64,000 nucleotides of DNA from Sinimarinibacterium arenosum (lineage in GTDB: Bacteria > Pseudomonadota > Gammaproteobacteria > Nevskiales > Nevskiaceae), in NCBI RefSeq assembly GCF_005047655.1, contig NZ_SUKF01000011.1, forward strand, positions 1 to 64,000, in the 5' to 3' direction. Made by a program: the position numbers and the translations under genes. Of this stretch, positions 1 through 7,395 are shown one piece after another. The notes under the pieces were generated by a model. The model was given only the letters and a program-made list of their open reading frames with translations. It was not told the DNA's origin and did no database searches. How positions within the stretch are numbered: the stretch's first letter is position 1; each line of letters opens with the position of its first letter.

Positions 1-61
1 GGCGGGCCTGCTCAACGGCCCCGCGCTTGAACTCTGGACTGAACTTCCTTCGCTTCGACAT
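1..61 (-). CDS. IS3-family transposase OrfA, first 20 codons only
   Basis: Reading leftward from an ATG at 61, the frame gives MSKRRKFSPEFKRGAV and runs off the window edge. This is the usual opening of the small helix-turn-helix OrfA protein of IS3-family elements, which binds the element ends and is joined to OrfB by frameshifting. GGAGTG just before the ATG is a plausible ribosome site. Most of the element lies outside the window, so subgroup and intactness cannot be judged. It marks the left boundary of an accessory region. Confidence 0.75.
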   Translation of the reverse strand, partial: MSKRRKFSPEFKRGAVEQAR

Positions 62-317
62 GAACACTCCTTGCGGCCATTATCGGCCTTCTCGAAAGTG
101 TCCGAGTCATCGGGGTAGAACCCATCGAACAGACAAGGTGCGGGAGGACATTCGCGCTAGTTAAGCTAGGGCGCCCCGACTATCTGGGGAGCGGGGCGCG
201 GCGGTACTCGGGGCGCGTGCTAGTCCAGAAACACCCTCATCGCCTTGCGCAACTGAAGGACTTCTGCAGGCAGGTTCCTGGCGATCTGGATCTCCCACCG
301 CATCTGCCGGAAAGTTG
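62..317. other. Gap: probable IS end plus degenerate repeat
   Basis: No intact gene is visible. The stretch to about 125 is the upstream flank of the IS3 OrfA and should contain one terminal inverted repeat, but the exact end cannot be fixed without the other end. The part near 190-310 is a decayed copy of the 3' end of the gene at 3669-4037, annotated separately. Confidence 0.4.
190..310 (-). pseudogene. Decayed 3' fragment related to the gene at 3669-4037
   Basis: On the minus strand this stretch reads QIARNLPAEVLQLRKAMRVFLD and then a TAG stop at 220-222. The intact gene at 3669-4037 has ARTLNLELPAEVLQLRESM and ends its conserved part DEHSPEYRRRR. In the fragment the GAG codon after FLD has become TAG. 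One extra C a few bases later shifts the frame, after which EYRR is still readable. Upstream sequence of the gene is missing. This is a nonsense- and frameshift-bearing remnant of a paralogue or of a duplication, in the same orientation as the intact copy 3.5 kb away. Confidence 0.6.
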
Positions 318-1196
318 CTACTGCACCAGATGGGATAGGAACGCGATCCCGTCCTCGACTCGCTTTCGGAGTGCCTGGAGTTGCGTGAGCTTGATAGCGC
401 CCGCTGTCCCATGAGTTCCGGTATTGAAGACCTCAAAGAGATCGACAACGTTGCTGATATCGCTCTCGACGAATGCCTCGAGGTCAGCTTGATCCAGCCC
501 GCGGACTCGAAGCAGGTACCGTACTTTGGCTCGGCGAGTTGGAGTGCCCTGCGGCGTGCGGTCGCAATCCGGAGTGGCAGCGGCGACTGCGTCGTCCGGC
601 GCCTTCGTCTGCAAGATGCGCGCGATGATCTCCCGGGCGCTGGTGCAGAAGTGCCTCGCAGCGTCGGGATTGCGCGGACTCAGTGAGTACAGGGCGCCGC
701 GCCAACGATCAGCAAGTTCGGATGAGATGATCTCAAGGAAGGGAGTCACCGGGCTGGCCGGCTCGTCTGGAGCGGCGCCAGACGTCTGTTCTGCGTCACC
801 TTCAAAAGCGTTCACCAGCCCGGCGCTATTTGCAGCCTCACGTTCGGATAAATCCAGGATCTCGCTGTATTTTTGATCCAGCTGTCCGGCATCCGCGGCT
901 CGCTCCAAGCACTCATAGGCTCTATGCACAGCATTGAAGGAAACGCGCAGCGTCACCTGTCGAGACGAAGCCGTGGGCCGACTCAGCCGCGCAAGCTCTC
1001 TGGCGAGGCGATCGCGATTTGCGCGTACGCGTGCGTTGTACGCCGTTACCTGCTGGTTGTAGTTCCTCACTGCTTGGTTCACTCGTTGCGAGTGAGCCCT
1101 GAGTTCTCGGTTGATCTTGTCAATCGCCTGACGCTGCTTTTGCTGCGCCTGTCGGATCATGTTCCGAAGCTGAGAGGGGGTAACGGACCTGGCCAT
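318..1196 (-). CDS. Coiled-coil protein resembling pPIWI-associating nuclease family
   Basis: The 292-residue product starts with a basic, Gln/Arg-rich helical segment (about residues 10-75) likely to form a coiled coil. After a variable middle, the C-terminal 130 residues contain NPDAARHFCTSAREI, PTRRAKVRYLL and FNTGTHG. These words resemble the uncharacterised domain described as predicted pPIWI-associating nuclease, associated with prokaryotic Argonaute-like and other defence loci. That assignment is from memory of the family, not a search. No Argonaute/PIWI or helicase gene is visible beside it, although the left side is cut by the window edge. The start at 1196 has AGGTAG upstream. It could equally be an uncharacterised stand-alone protein. 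Confidence 0.45.
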   Translation of the reverse strand: MARSVTPSQLRNMIRQAQQKQRQAIDKINRELRAHSQRVNQAVRNYNQQVTAYNARVRANRDRLARELARLSRPTASSRQVTLRVSFNAVHRAYECLERAADAGQLDQKYSEILDLSEREAANSAGLVNAFEGDAEQTSGAAPDEPASPVTPFLEIISSELADRWRGALYSLSPRNPDAARHFCTSAREIIARILQTKAPDDAVAAATPDCDRTPQGTPTRRAKVRYLLRVRGLDQADLEAFVESDISNVVDLFEVFNTGTHGTAGAIKLTQLQALRKRVEDGIAFLSHLVQ

Positions 1197-1309
1197 TGCG
1201 CTACCTGCATTGAGGCTGGATTAGAAGATGAAGAATGCGCGAGATGTGCGTTTGATCCGCCCGAGCGGCTCCGTGTGCCCGTAACGCAACACGTGCGAAT
1301 GTTGCTCGG

Positions 1310-1654
1310 CTAGGCACGGCGGGTGCGGCCGCACGCATAACACCTGAAGTAGAACCCCCAACGACCTTCCTGAAGCCGGACAGCCCCTCCGCAGTGATGA
1401 CAGGAATCCGCTCGACCCGCACGCCACTGCCATAGCTCGAGGAGCTGACCGAAGGCGAGGATCCCCGACCAGAGCAACAATCCGGCCGGCACGTACGTCG
1501 CCGCCTGATGTGACGCCTCGACCAATGCGCTCATTAAGGGCTGATGAGAAAGCCTGCTCGGGATCCACCATCTGAATACGATGGCGGCGATTGCCGCGCC
1601 CAAGACGAGTAGAGCAGGCGCGGCGAACATTCTGAACACCATGCGGTCGTACAT
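1310..1654 (-). CDS. Small membrane protein with C-terminal zinc ribbon
   Basis: Starting at the ATG at 1654 (AAAGG 8 bases upstream) the product is 114 residues. Hydrophobic segments near residues 9-27 and 50-70 look like two membrane spans. The C-terminal cytosolic tail has CHHC and CYAC about 20 residues apart, a zinc-ribbon arrangement. I do not recognise the family. It begins 11 bases after the stop of the DUF457 gene and is probably co-transcribed with it. A longer frame extends upstream to 1834 but overlaps that gene and is unlikely to be used. Confidence 0.5.
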   Translation of the reverse strand: MYDRMVFRMFAAPALLVLGAAIAAIVFRWWIPSRLSHQPLMSALVEASHQAATYVPAGLLLWSGILAFGQLLELWQWRAGRADSCHHCGGAVRLQEGRWGFYFRCYACGRTRRA

Positions 1655-1665
1655 GCTTCGTGCCT

Positions 1666-2040
1666 TTAGATTGTCAGCCGGCCCATCAACGGGAGCGATC
1701 TTGGCGTTTGGGCGTCCAAGGCCAGGTGGGTGAGGTATGTCAGAACGCCGATGAGGCTGAGGTAGCGTATTGCGCCGTGCGCAGGATCTTGGGGCCGCCA
1801 GAGAAGGAGCCGATGGCCTCCGTGGAGCAGGCAACCGGCAGCCACCCAGCTATGGCAAAACTGGCGATGGTGCGGATGCCACGGTGGCTCAAGCCAGTCC
1901 GGCAGACTCGCGAGCGCCACAGCCAACGCAGCCGACAGAGCAGGCATCGCTGTTGCCCGCCCCGAGCTGCGCTCATAGACGGCCTGTGCAAGTCCGACCG
2001 TCACGGCTGCGGTCAAGGCATGCTCCCTTCTGTTGGACAT
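1666..2040 (-). CDS. DUF457/YdjM-like membrane-bound metal-dependent hydrolase, short
   Basis: The 124-residue product carries LPDWLEP, then a histidine cluster PHHRQFCHSW, two hydrophobic stretches, and DAQTP near the C-terminus. This order (PD, HR..HS, D.xTP) is the signature of the DUF457 family of inner-membrane proteins, which includes E. coli YdjM. Family members are usually longer, about 160-350 residues, so this is a minimal version. Their substrate is not established. It lies 23 bases downstream of the DUF2188 gene and 11 bases upstream of the zinc-ribbon membrane protein, forming a leftward operon. Confidence 0.6.
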   Translation of the reverse strand: MSNRREHALTAAVTVGLAQAVYERSSGRATAMPALSAALAVALASLPDWLEPPWHPHHRQFCHSWVAAGCLLHGGHRLLLWRPQDPAHGAIRYLSLIGVLTYLTHLALDAQTPRSLPLMGRLTI

Positions 2041-2063
2041 GGCCGCGCCTTACGTCGTGGCGC

Positions 2064-2312
2064 TCAGTGTTCCTTATCCTTGGGCGGATGGGGATCGTTG
2101 CCTGGGGCAATTGTGTCCTTGCTGCGGATCAGGTGGTCGCGGCCCATGACCGTCAGCTCACCGCCGCCCTGATTGCGCAGCATCTCCTTGGCCGCCTTCT
2201 CGGCTTCGGCCTGATTGTCGTGACGACTCGACGCGCGTTCGGCGTCGTTGCGCTTGTTGACCCAGTCGCCATCCTTGTCGCGATACACGGTGCGGTCCTG
2301 CGGTTTGCTCAT
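2064..2312 (-). CDS. DUF2188 family small protein
   Basis: This 82-residue hydrophilic protein has the DUF2188 plan: DGDWVNKRNDAERASSRHD, QAEAEKAAKEMLRNQGGGEL and a MGRDHLIRSKDT tail. The family is widespread, small and of unknown function. It often sits near stress or mobile genes. The protein has no signal peptide or membrane segment, so it should be cytosolic. It is the first gene of the leftward group 2312-1310. Confidence 0.7.
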   Translation of the reverse strand: MSKPQDRTVYRDKDGDWVNKRNDAERASSRHDNQAEAEKAAKEMLRNQGGGELTVMGRDHLIRSKDTIAPGNDPHPPKDKEH

Positions 2313-2405
2313 GTGACGCTCCTTGGCTGCAGTCCGGGCAAAGCCCGTTCCGGTTTCCTGAGCTTCCTATGATCCACCCCGGGTGGCTCACCAGATGAGC
2401 CTGGC

Positions 2406-3455
2406 TCAGGCGTCGTATAACGCTCTGGTTTGCAAGAGCTTTTCGTGAACGGATTGCCTAAGCGCCGGCGGGTCCAAGACCTCGACGTCCGGGCCGTACT
2501 TGAGAATGTCCATGATCAGTTCGTCGTCATGGAGATATGGCAAGCGCAAGGTCAGCCTTCCGTCGGCGGCAATCTCGGCCCGTTGTTCGGGATGCCACGT
2601 TTCCTTCGCCACCCAGCGGCTCCGCAGCACCGAGAAACGGAGTACGGCGAGGTTGTCTGGTTGTCCGGAATAGATCCCGTAGCTACTCGCGAGCTCTCGA
2701 TCAAGCGCTTTGTCGGGTACGCTCTTGGCCTTCTTATCCAACAGAGAAGGTTCCTGTATCGCGTCGACTGCGAAGCTGCGAAGTCCACAACGCAAGTGAC
2801 ACCAAGCATCGAGATACCAGTTGTCGCGATAGTGAACCAGTCGCTGTGGCGAGACAGTACGTTCAGTCAGTTCGCCCCTGGCGCGCACTTCATACTTCAG
2901 GTGGATCTGCCTGCGCTTGAGCACGGCATGCGCGAGCAAGCTGAAGCCGGCGAAGTCGACGGCGCGACCGCCCATAGTCAGAATGCGGATTCGACGCCGA
3001 AGCTGTTCGCGATCATCGATCGAATTCTCGAGCAACTTCTCGAGCCGCACTCGAAACGGGGACGTATGCTCGGTGAGCACGCCCGGTTGAATCTGCTGCA
3101 ACATGGATTCGAGAACCAGCAACGCATGCGCCTCGCGTGGACTGAACCAGAGCCCGGGGAGGTTGTAGCGGTCAGCGCCAGCCTGCGCGAAGTCAAATCG
3201 GTACTTGCCCGTACTGCTGTCCCACACGATGGGCGCCCAGAATCGATTGCGCATGTATTCCAGATCGCGCTTGAATGTCGGCAGTGAAATTCCGAGTCGA
3301 TCGAGAAGCGCGTTTCGAGATACCCCCCCGGTTTGAGAGCGCAGTAGTTGGTCGATCAAGTAGAAGCGCTCAACTCGTTCCATCCTGGCCGCTCGCAAAT
3401 TCTGAAGCATTGGGATCTGTCGCTTCGTCCACAACCGCCGCAGCTCGATGATCAT
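2406..3455 (-). CDS. WYL-domain transcriptional regulator
   Basis: The 349-residue product has an N-terminal winged helix-turn-helix (about residues 25-80, with SRNALLDRLGISLPTFKRDL). It is followed by the WYL domain centred on RLVHYRDNWYLDAWCH (about residues 205-225) and the C-terminal WCX extension. WYL regulators sense small ligands or nucleic acids and often control DNA-repair, phage-defence and CRISPR-type loci. The start is uncertain: internal ATGs at 3410 and 3383 would drop a short leader and still keep the helix-turn-helix. Its target is not evident; the leftward accessory genes immediately downstream are candidates. Confidence 0.8.
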   Translation of the reverse strand: MIIELRRLWTKRQIPMLQNLRAARMERVERFYLIDQLLRSQTGGVSRNALLDRLGISLPTFKRDLEYMRNRFWAPIVWDSSTGKYRFDFAQAGADRYNLPGLWFSPREAHALLVLESMLQQIQPGVLTEHTSPFRVRLEKLLENSIDDREQLRRRIRILTMGGRAVDFAGFSLLAHAVLKRRQIHLKYEVRARGELTERTVSPQRLVHYRDNWYLDAWCHLRCGLRSFAVDAIQEPSLLDKKAKSVPDKALDRELASSYGIYSGQPDNLAVLRFSVLRSRWVAKETWHPEQRAEIAADGRLTLRLPYLHDDELIMDILKYGPDVEVLDPPALRQSVHEKLLQTRALYDA

Positions 3456-3668
3456 GCACGTAGCGCCTATCCAAGGGAAGATTTGCGGAAACGTAGGGGA
3501 TTCCAGCTGCGAGCTGGCTGATCCGCAGAGCTATGCGTGCTGGCTTTCGGAGACCGCGGAGTTATCCGCGACTTTGGAGTGCTGCTGCGGCCGGACCACG
3601 GCCGCGCGGCATCACTGGAGTTGTGCCTCATATCCGACGCGGCAAAGCAATCAGCTCTATAGCGCACG

Positions 3669-4037
3669 TTAACGAGGGTAGGGGCCCAAGTCACCGCGCT
3701 CGGTCGATCGGCGTCGGCGGTACTCGGGTGAGTGCTCGTCCAGAAATGCGCTCATCGACTCTCGTAACTGCAGGACCTCCGCCGGCAGCTCCAGATTGAG
3801 CGTTCGCGCGATCTGTACTGCGTACTGGACCTGTTTGTCACTGGGTGGCATCGGCGCTCGCTCGAGCATGTCGGTCACGATAGCCACGAGTCCCTGGATG
3901 AACTCGGTGGCGGCCCGGTCCGGGCCGGGCTTGTCCGATTTCTTCGAGAGCAGGGCGAGCACGCGATCCTCGACGTGAGGCTCGAATGGGATCTCGACCG
4001 AGAGTTCGTGATCGCCGTAGACCAAGCGGAATGACAC
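3669..4037 (-). CDS. Unknown protein with topoisomerase-tail/DUF3072-like C-terminus
   Basis: I chose the GTG at 4037 because GGAGG lies 8 bases upstream. A longer frame to 4175 would need a TTG start inside an operator-like palindrome. The 122-residue product is acidic in its first half. It ends with PPSDKQVQYAVQIARTLN, LPAEVLQ and SAFLDEH, a pattern like the small helical tail found at the C-terminus of some plasmid and island topoisomerases and in DUF3072-type proteins. Function is unknown. It is divergent from the XRE regulator and shares its control region. A decayed copy of its 3' end lies at 190-310. Confidence 0.5.
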   Translation of the reverse strand: MSFRLVYGDHELSVEIPFEPHVEDRVLALLSKKSDKPGPDRAATEFIQGLVAIVTDMLERAPMPPSDKQVQYAVQIARTLNLELPAEVLQLRESMSAFLDEHSPEYRRRRSTERGDLGPYPR

Positions 4038-4162
4038 TGATGACGCCTCCAGACCAACGGGCCCACAGTGTTCGACCGCAGCAGAGCGCCCATTGGCTTC
4101 CCTCCGGGCTGACCGCTCGGAATCCAAGGGCCGGGCACCACGCTCCGCTCGCGCCGGCTTGT

Positions 4163-4183
4163 AGATTATTCCCAACTGGAAAT
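4163..4183. promoter_or_regulatory. Operator-like repeat, copy 1, upstream of XRE gene
   Basis: On the minus strand this reads ATTTCCAGTT followed by GGGAATAATCT. The same 21-bp element with one substitution recurs in opposite orientation at 4472-4492. The core ATTCCCAACTGGAAAT is an imperfect palindrome (6 of 8 positions pair), as expected for a dimeric helix-turn-helix protein. It lies about 40 bp before the XRE start, so autoregulation is the simplest reading. Confidence 0.55.
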
Positions 4184-4219
4184 AGACCGTCTAGTCCCTT
4201 GCCCTGAGGCTAGCCTCCC

Positions 4220-4441
4220 ATGCGGAGGCCGGCCAAGAAATTACGAGAACTCCTGGGGGTCAACGTACGGCGCCTGCGCCAAGAGAAACGTTTGACCCAG
4301 GAAGAATTGTGCGCTCGAGCAGGGATGGGGCAGTCGTACCTCAGCCAGCTGGAATCCGGGGCCAAGTCGGTGTCCATCGACGTCCTTGACAAGCTTGCTC
4401 GCGCATTGGGCGTGACGCCGGATCAGCTGCTCAGAAAGTGA
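4220..4441 (+). CDS. XRE-family helix-turn-helix regulator
   Basis: The product is 73 residues and almost entirely a Cro/CI-type helix-turn-helix: VRRLRQEKRLTQEELC, then QSYLSQLESG as the recognition helix region, and a closing ALGVTPDQLL. Single-domain members are typical repressors of restriction-modification, toxin-antitoxin and island operons. The two inverted copies of a palindrome-containing repeat, at 4163-4183 before the gene and 4472-4492 after it, are probable binding sites. They would let it control itself, the divergent gene ending at 3669 and the rightward genes from 4685. Confidence 0.85.
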   Translation: MRRPAKKLRELLGVNVRRLRQEKRLTQEELCARAGMGQSYLSQLESGAKSVSIDVLDKLARALGVTPDQLLRK

Positions 4442-4471
4442 AGACAGGCGTCTTTCGGGCTCGACAGGATA

Positions 4472-4492
4472 TTTCCAGTAGGGAATAATCTC
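4472..4492. promoter_or_regulatory. Operator-like repeat, copy 2, downstream of XRE gene
   Basis: The plus strand reads ATTTCCAGTA then GGGAATAATCT, identical at 20 of 21 positions to the minus strand of copy 1. It lies 30 bp after the XRE stop and 190 bp before the next gene, where a promoter for the rightward operon would be expected. Confidence 0.55.
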
Positions 4493-4684
4493 GCGGTCGG
4501 CGCCCCCAGCGCTTGAGTCGCCTGTCGATGTGCCAGCGGATAGCCCGAAGCCGCGGCAGGCAGTCTGGGAATGCGGTCGAAATCCATCCAGCCCACAGGC
4601 TCGAGATTCGACCGTGCATATTGCTCCGCTCACAAGCCGTTGTTCGCCGCGCTTTGGTAGACCCTGCTCAGTTGAGGCCGGGTC

Positions 4685-5044
4685 ATGACGCCGGAGCACA
4701 TGCGCTTTGGCGCGACGCCAGGCTCCGATGTCGAGCAACGCATTTCGCGCGGCGAGGTGATTCCTCAGGCCGAAAGCTGCCAGGACAAGCAGGTACCCGA
4801 AGTCGTCTGGGCGCAGTACGGCATTCCGGCGACCGGCGAAGTGGTCGTAGTCGCCCGATGTGGTGCCCTCAGCTACTACGCGGTGGCGCCCTCGTATCTG
4901 CTCGTACCGCCCATGGCGGACCGGATCTTTGGGTTGGACGTCGCCGACGAGCAACTGGGCCACGAATTGGCGGATCAACTCTGGGAGCGGCATAGCGCCG
5001 AGTTGATCGCCGAGGCCCAGCGACTCAAGCGATCGGGCCCGTGA
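4685..5044 (+). CDS. Hypothetical protein, 119 aa
   Basis: This is a soluble, slightly acidic protein of unknown family. The centre (VVWAQYGIPATGEVVVVARC and onward) looks beta-rich and the C-terminus (DEQLGHELADQLW onward) helical. It begins after a GAGG ribosome site. Its TGA overlaps the GTG/ATG start of the next gene, so the two are translationally coupled. The operator-like repeat at 4472 lies in its upstream region. No catalytic motif is visible. Confidence 0.5.
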   Translation: MTPEHMRFGATPGSDVEQRISRGEVIPQAESCQDKQVPEVVWAQYGIPATGEVVVVARCGALSYYAVAPSYLLVPPMADRIFGLDVADEQLGHELADQLWERHSAELIAEAQRLKRSGP

Positions 5045-5334
5045 TGAATGCCTCCTTCTCCGGGCTTCAGTTTCGCCGACACCTCGCATTCCGACGGCGC
5101 GGTTCGCCCACCCAGGTTCTCCGCGTCCTGGAGGACATCGATGGCTGGTACTACGTCGTCAGGCTGGCGGGCACGCCGGATTTCGGTCCGTACTTGCCGG
5201 CCGAAATCTCTTGCGCCTTTGACGTCGAACCCGAACCCGTCGCGGTTCGTGAAGTGACGCCGGCGATGTCCGGTTCGGCGCCGGACTCTGACGCCACGCA
5301 ACCAGTCGGGAATTCCCAACCGGAGCTGGAGTGA
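5041..5334 (+). CDS. Hypothetical protein, 97 aa
   Basis: The start is GTG at 5041 or the ATG immediately after it, overlapping the previous stop. The N-terminal 60 residues look like a small beta domain (LRVLEDIDGWYYVVRLA), and the last 30 are a low-complexity Ser/Pro/Asp tail. I recognise no family. Coupling to 4685-5044 suggests the two products work together. Confidence 0.45.
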   Translation: MMNASFSGLQFRRHLAFRRRGSPTQVLRVLEDIDGWYYVVRLAGTPDFGPYLPAEISCAFDVEPEPVAVREVTPAMSGSAPDSDATQPVGNSQPELE

Positions 5335-5397
5335 CGTTTCGACCCGCTGATCATCCAGTGGCACACCTTCCTTTCTCGCTATCAACCCGGAGACACC

Positions 5398-5901
5398 ATG
5401 CCGTCCTCAGATCATCTGCCCGCCGATCTCGCGGAAGCCCTGCGTCGCGGCCGAGCGATCCCGCTGCTCCTCGACTATCGCCTGCCGGAGGCGTGTGATT
5501 ACACGCTTTCCGTCATCGGCACCATCGACGACGCGCATTTCCACGGATTGTTTCTGCCGGACACCTACGCCGGCGAGAAACTCGTGCGAATGAACGTTCC
5601 GGGGTGCCCCGAAAGTCCCATCGTCGAACTCAAGACGGATTCCGCGGACGCCAACGCCATCCACGAGTTGTGGTCTCGCTGGCACGGCGGCGTACTCGAA
5701 GGCTACCTTCAGTTCATGCGCGCGATCGCATACGTGCTGAGCATGGACAAGCTGCAGGCTGCCCTGGAAACCGCAGAGGTGCTTGACCCGGTCGCCGACA
5801 CACCCGAACCCAAGGCGCCCGACAGGAAGTCCCAGTCCAAGGGTCGGAAGAAGCGATCGGCACCGCCCACCACGAAGAAGGGCGGCAGGCAACGCAGTTA
5901 G
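5398..5901 (+). CDS. Hypothetical protein with basic C-terminal tail, 167 aa
   Basis: The first 125 residues form a mixed alpha/beta domain without recognisable motifs. The last 40 are Lys/Arg/Ser/Pro-rich (KSQSKGRKKRSAPP), suggesting a nucleic-acid-binding or disordered tail. A GGAG ribosome site precedes the ATG. It is the likely first gene of the compact block that continues with the metallophosphoesterases; the next start lies 31 bases after its stop. Confidence 0.5.
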   Translation: MPSSDHLPADLAEALRRGRAIPLLLDYRLPEACDYTLSVIGTIDDAHFHGLFLPDTYAGEKLVRMNVPGCPESPIVELKTDSADANAIHELWSRWHGGVLEGYLQFMRAIAYVLSMDKLQAALETAEVLDPVADTPEPKAPDRKSQSKGRKKRSAPPTTKKGGRQRS

Positions 5902-5932
5902 AAGTGATCCAGATGATTCCGCGTGGCCGCGC

Positions 5933-6691
5933 ATGCTGAAGCTGCGGATCTACAGCGATCTCCACCTCGAGCTCGGTCGCTTCCACCCGGTGTTCGGGAC
6001 GGACTACGGCGAGGATCTGGTGATCCTCGCCGGCGACATCGACGTGGGTACAGGCGCGATCGAGTGGGCCACGAATCGCTTCGCGGGGCGCCCGGTGGTC
6101 TATGTGCTCGGCAATCACGAGTACTACCACCAGGAATTCGGGAATCTCGTCGAGCGATGCCGCGCGGCAGCCCGGGGGACCAGTGTCCACGTGCTGGAGA
6201 ACGACGTCTTGGATTTTCGAGGCGTCCGGATTCTGGGGGCGACGCTCTGGACGGATTTCGCCGCTGTGGGCGAATCCCTCATCAAACGTTGCGTCGACTG
6301 GGCGCGCGATGAGCTGGGGGACTACGCGGTCATCCGGGACGGGACAGCGCCACTGCGTCCGCAACGCACAATGGCGCGTCACGCACAGAGCCGTCTGTGG
6401 CTCGAGCAGCAGATCCAGGCCGCGCGCGGACCGCTGATTGTCGTGACCCACCATGCGCCAACGGCGCGCACGGGTCATCCGTTGTTCGCGGGCCAGATCA
6501 ACAGCACGGCATCGCACAGCCTGTGCGACGACCTGATCCGACCGCCGATCCGGGTCTGGGTCCATGGCCACACGCATCACAACGTCGACCGGCAGGTCAA
6601 CGGCGTGCGGGTGTTCACGAATCAGTGGGGCTACCCATGCACCCCGGCGCAGGGCTTCCGAGAGGACGGCCTCTTCGAGCTGGACGTCTGA
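5933..6691 (+). CDS. Calcineurin-like metallophosphoesterase
   Basis: From the ATG at 5933 the product is 252 residues and opens directly with the family's first motif. All dimetal-site motifs are present: SDLH (D9, H11), AGD (D35), GNHE (N61, H62), THHAP and the closing GHTHHN. The enzyme should be an active phosphoesterase; the substrate class (nucleotide, nucleic acid or protein) cannot be told from sequence. An upstream extension of the frame overlaps the preceding gene and is not used. The next gene, a degenerate paralogue, starts 5 bases after the stop, so this is a tandem duplication within an operon. Confidence 0.85.
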   Translation: MLKLRIYSDLHLELGRFHPVFGTDYGEDLVILAGDIDVGTGAIEWATNRFAGRPVVYVLGNHEYYHQEFGNLVERCRAAARGTSVHVLENDVLDFRGVRILGATLWTDFAAVGESLIKRCVDWARDELGDYAVIRDGTAPLRPQRTMARHAQSRLWLEQQIQAARGPLIVVTHHAPTARTGHPLFAGQINSTASHSLCDDLIRPPIRVWVHGHTHHNVDRQVNGVRVFTNQWGYPCTPAQGFREDGLFELDV

Positions 6692-6696
6692 GCGCC

Positions 6697-7395
6697 ATGA
6701 GAATCCGCATCTTCTCGGACCTGCACTTCGAGTCCGGCCGAAACCCTCTGGAGTTCACGCCGCCGGACGATGCCGATCTGGTGATTCTTGCCGGCAACAT
6801 CGGCCTGGGTGCCGAAGGCGTCTACTGGGCGAAATACACCTTTCGCCGCACGCGCGTCGTGTACGTGCTCGGGAGCGCCGAATACGACGGTACTCCCTAC
6901 AACGGACTGATCGATGAATGCCAACACGTCGCCCGCGGCTCCACCGTCACCGTTCTCGAGCGGGATACGCTCGACATCGGCGGTGTGCGGGTGCTGGGCA
7001 CGACCTTGTGGGCCAACTTCTCGTCCATCGATGAGTGGACCAGCGCGGAGCTGTTCCGCGATTGGCAGACGCTGTTCGCACAGACTGAGGCTAAGGAGTT
7101 CGTGAAAAGTGTCCGCTGGCTGGACCATCAGATCAGTTCCGCCGACCGGCCACTGATCGTGGTCACGCACAACGCGCCGATGACCGCGCCGTCATCCGAG
7201 CTTGATGCAGATCGGACGGTCCGCCCCATGTGCCACCTGCTGCGCAGCCCGGTCCGGTTGTGGGTGCACGGCCATACCCATGTCAACGTCGATGCGCGCG
7301 TGCAGGGCGTCCGCGTCGTCACCAATCAGCTCGGGTGCGCGGGCGACGCCATCCCCGACTTCCGCGCCGACGGGCTCTTCGTGGTGGATCTATGA
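6697..7395 (+). CDS. Metallophosphoesterase-like protein with lost metal ligands
   Basis: The 232-residue product is a clear paralogue of the preceding gene (shared DLVILAG, VVYVLG, GVRxLGxTLW, LIVVTH and VWVHGHTH/LWVHGHTH blocks). Three residues of the dimetal site are replaced: D35 of AGD is Asn34 (AGNIG), and N61-H62 of GNHE are Ser60-Ala61 (GSAEY). SDLH, the later THNAP histidine and GHTH remain. Loss of the bridging aspartate and of Asn-His should abolish or strongly alter catalysis. I read it as a pseudoenzyme, perhaps a regulatory or heterodimer partner of the first copy. The frame is intact, so it is maintained rather than decaying. Confidence 0.75.
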   Translation: MRIRIFSDLHFESGRNPLEFTPPDDADLVILAGNIGLGAEGVYWAKYTFRRTRVVYVLGSAEYDGTPYNGLIDECQHVARGSTVTVLERDTLDIGGVRVLGTTLWANFSSIDEWTSAELFRDWQTLFAQTEAKEFVKSVRWLDHQISSADRPLIVVTHNAPMTAPSSELDADRTVRPMCHLLRSPVRLWVHGHTHVNVDARVQGVRVVTNQLGCAGDAIPDFRADGLFVVDL

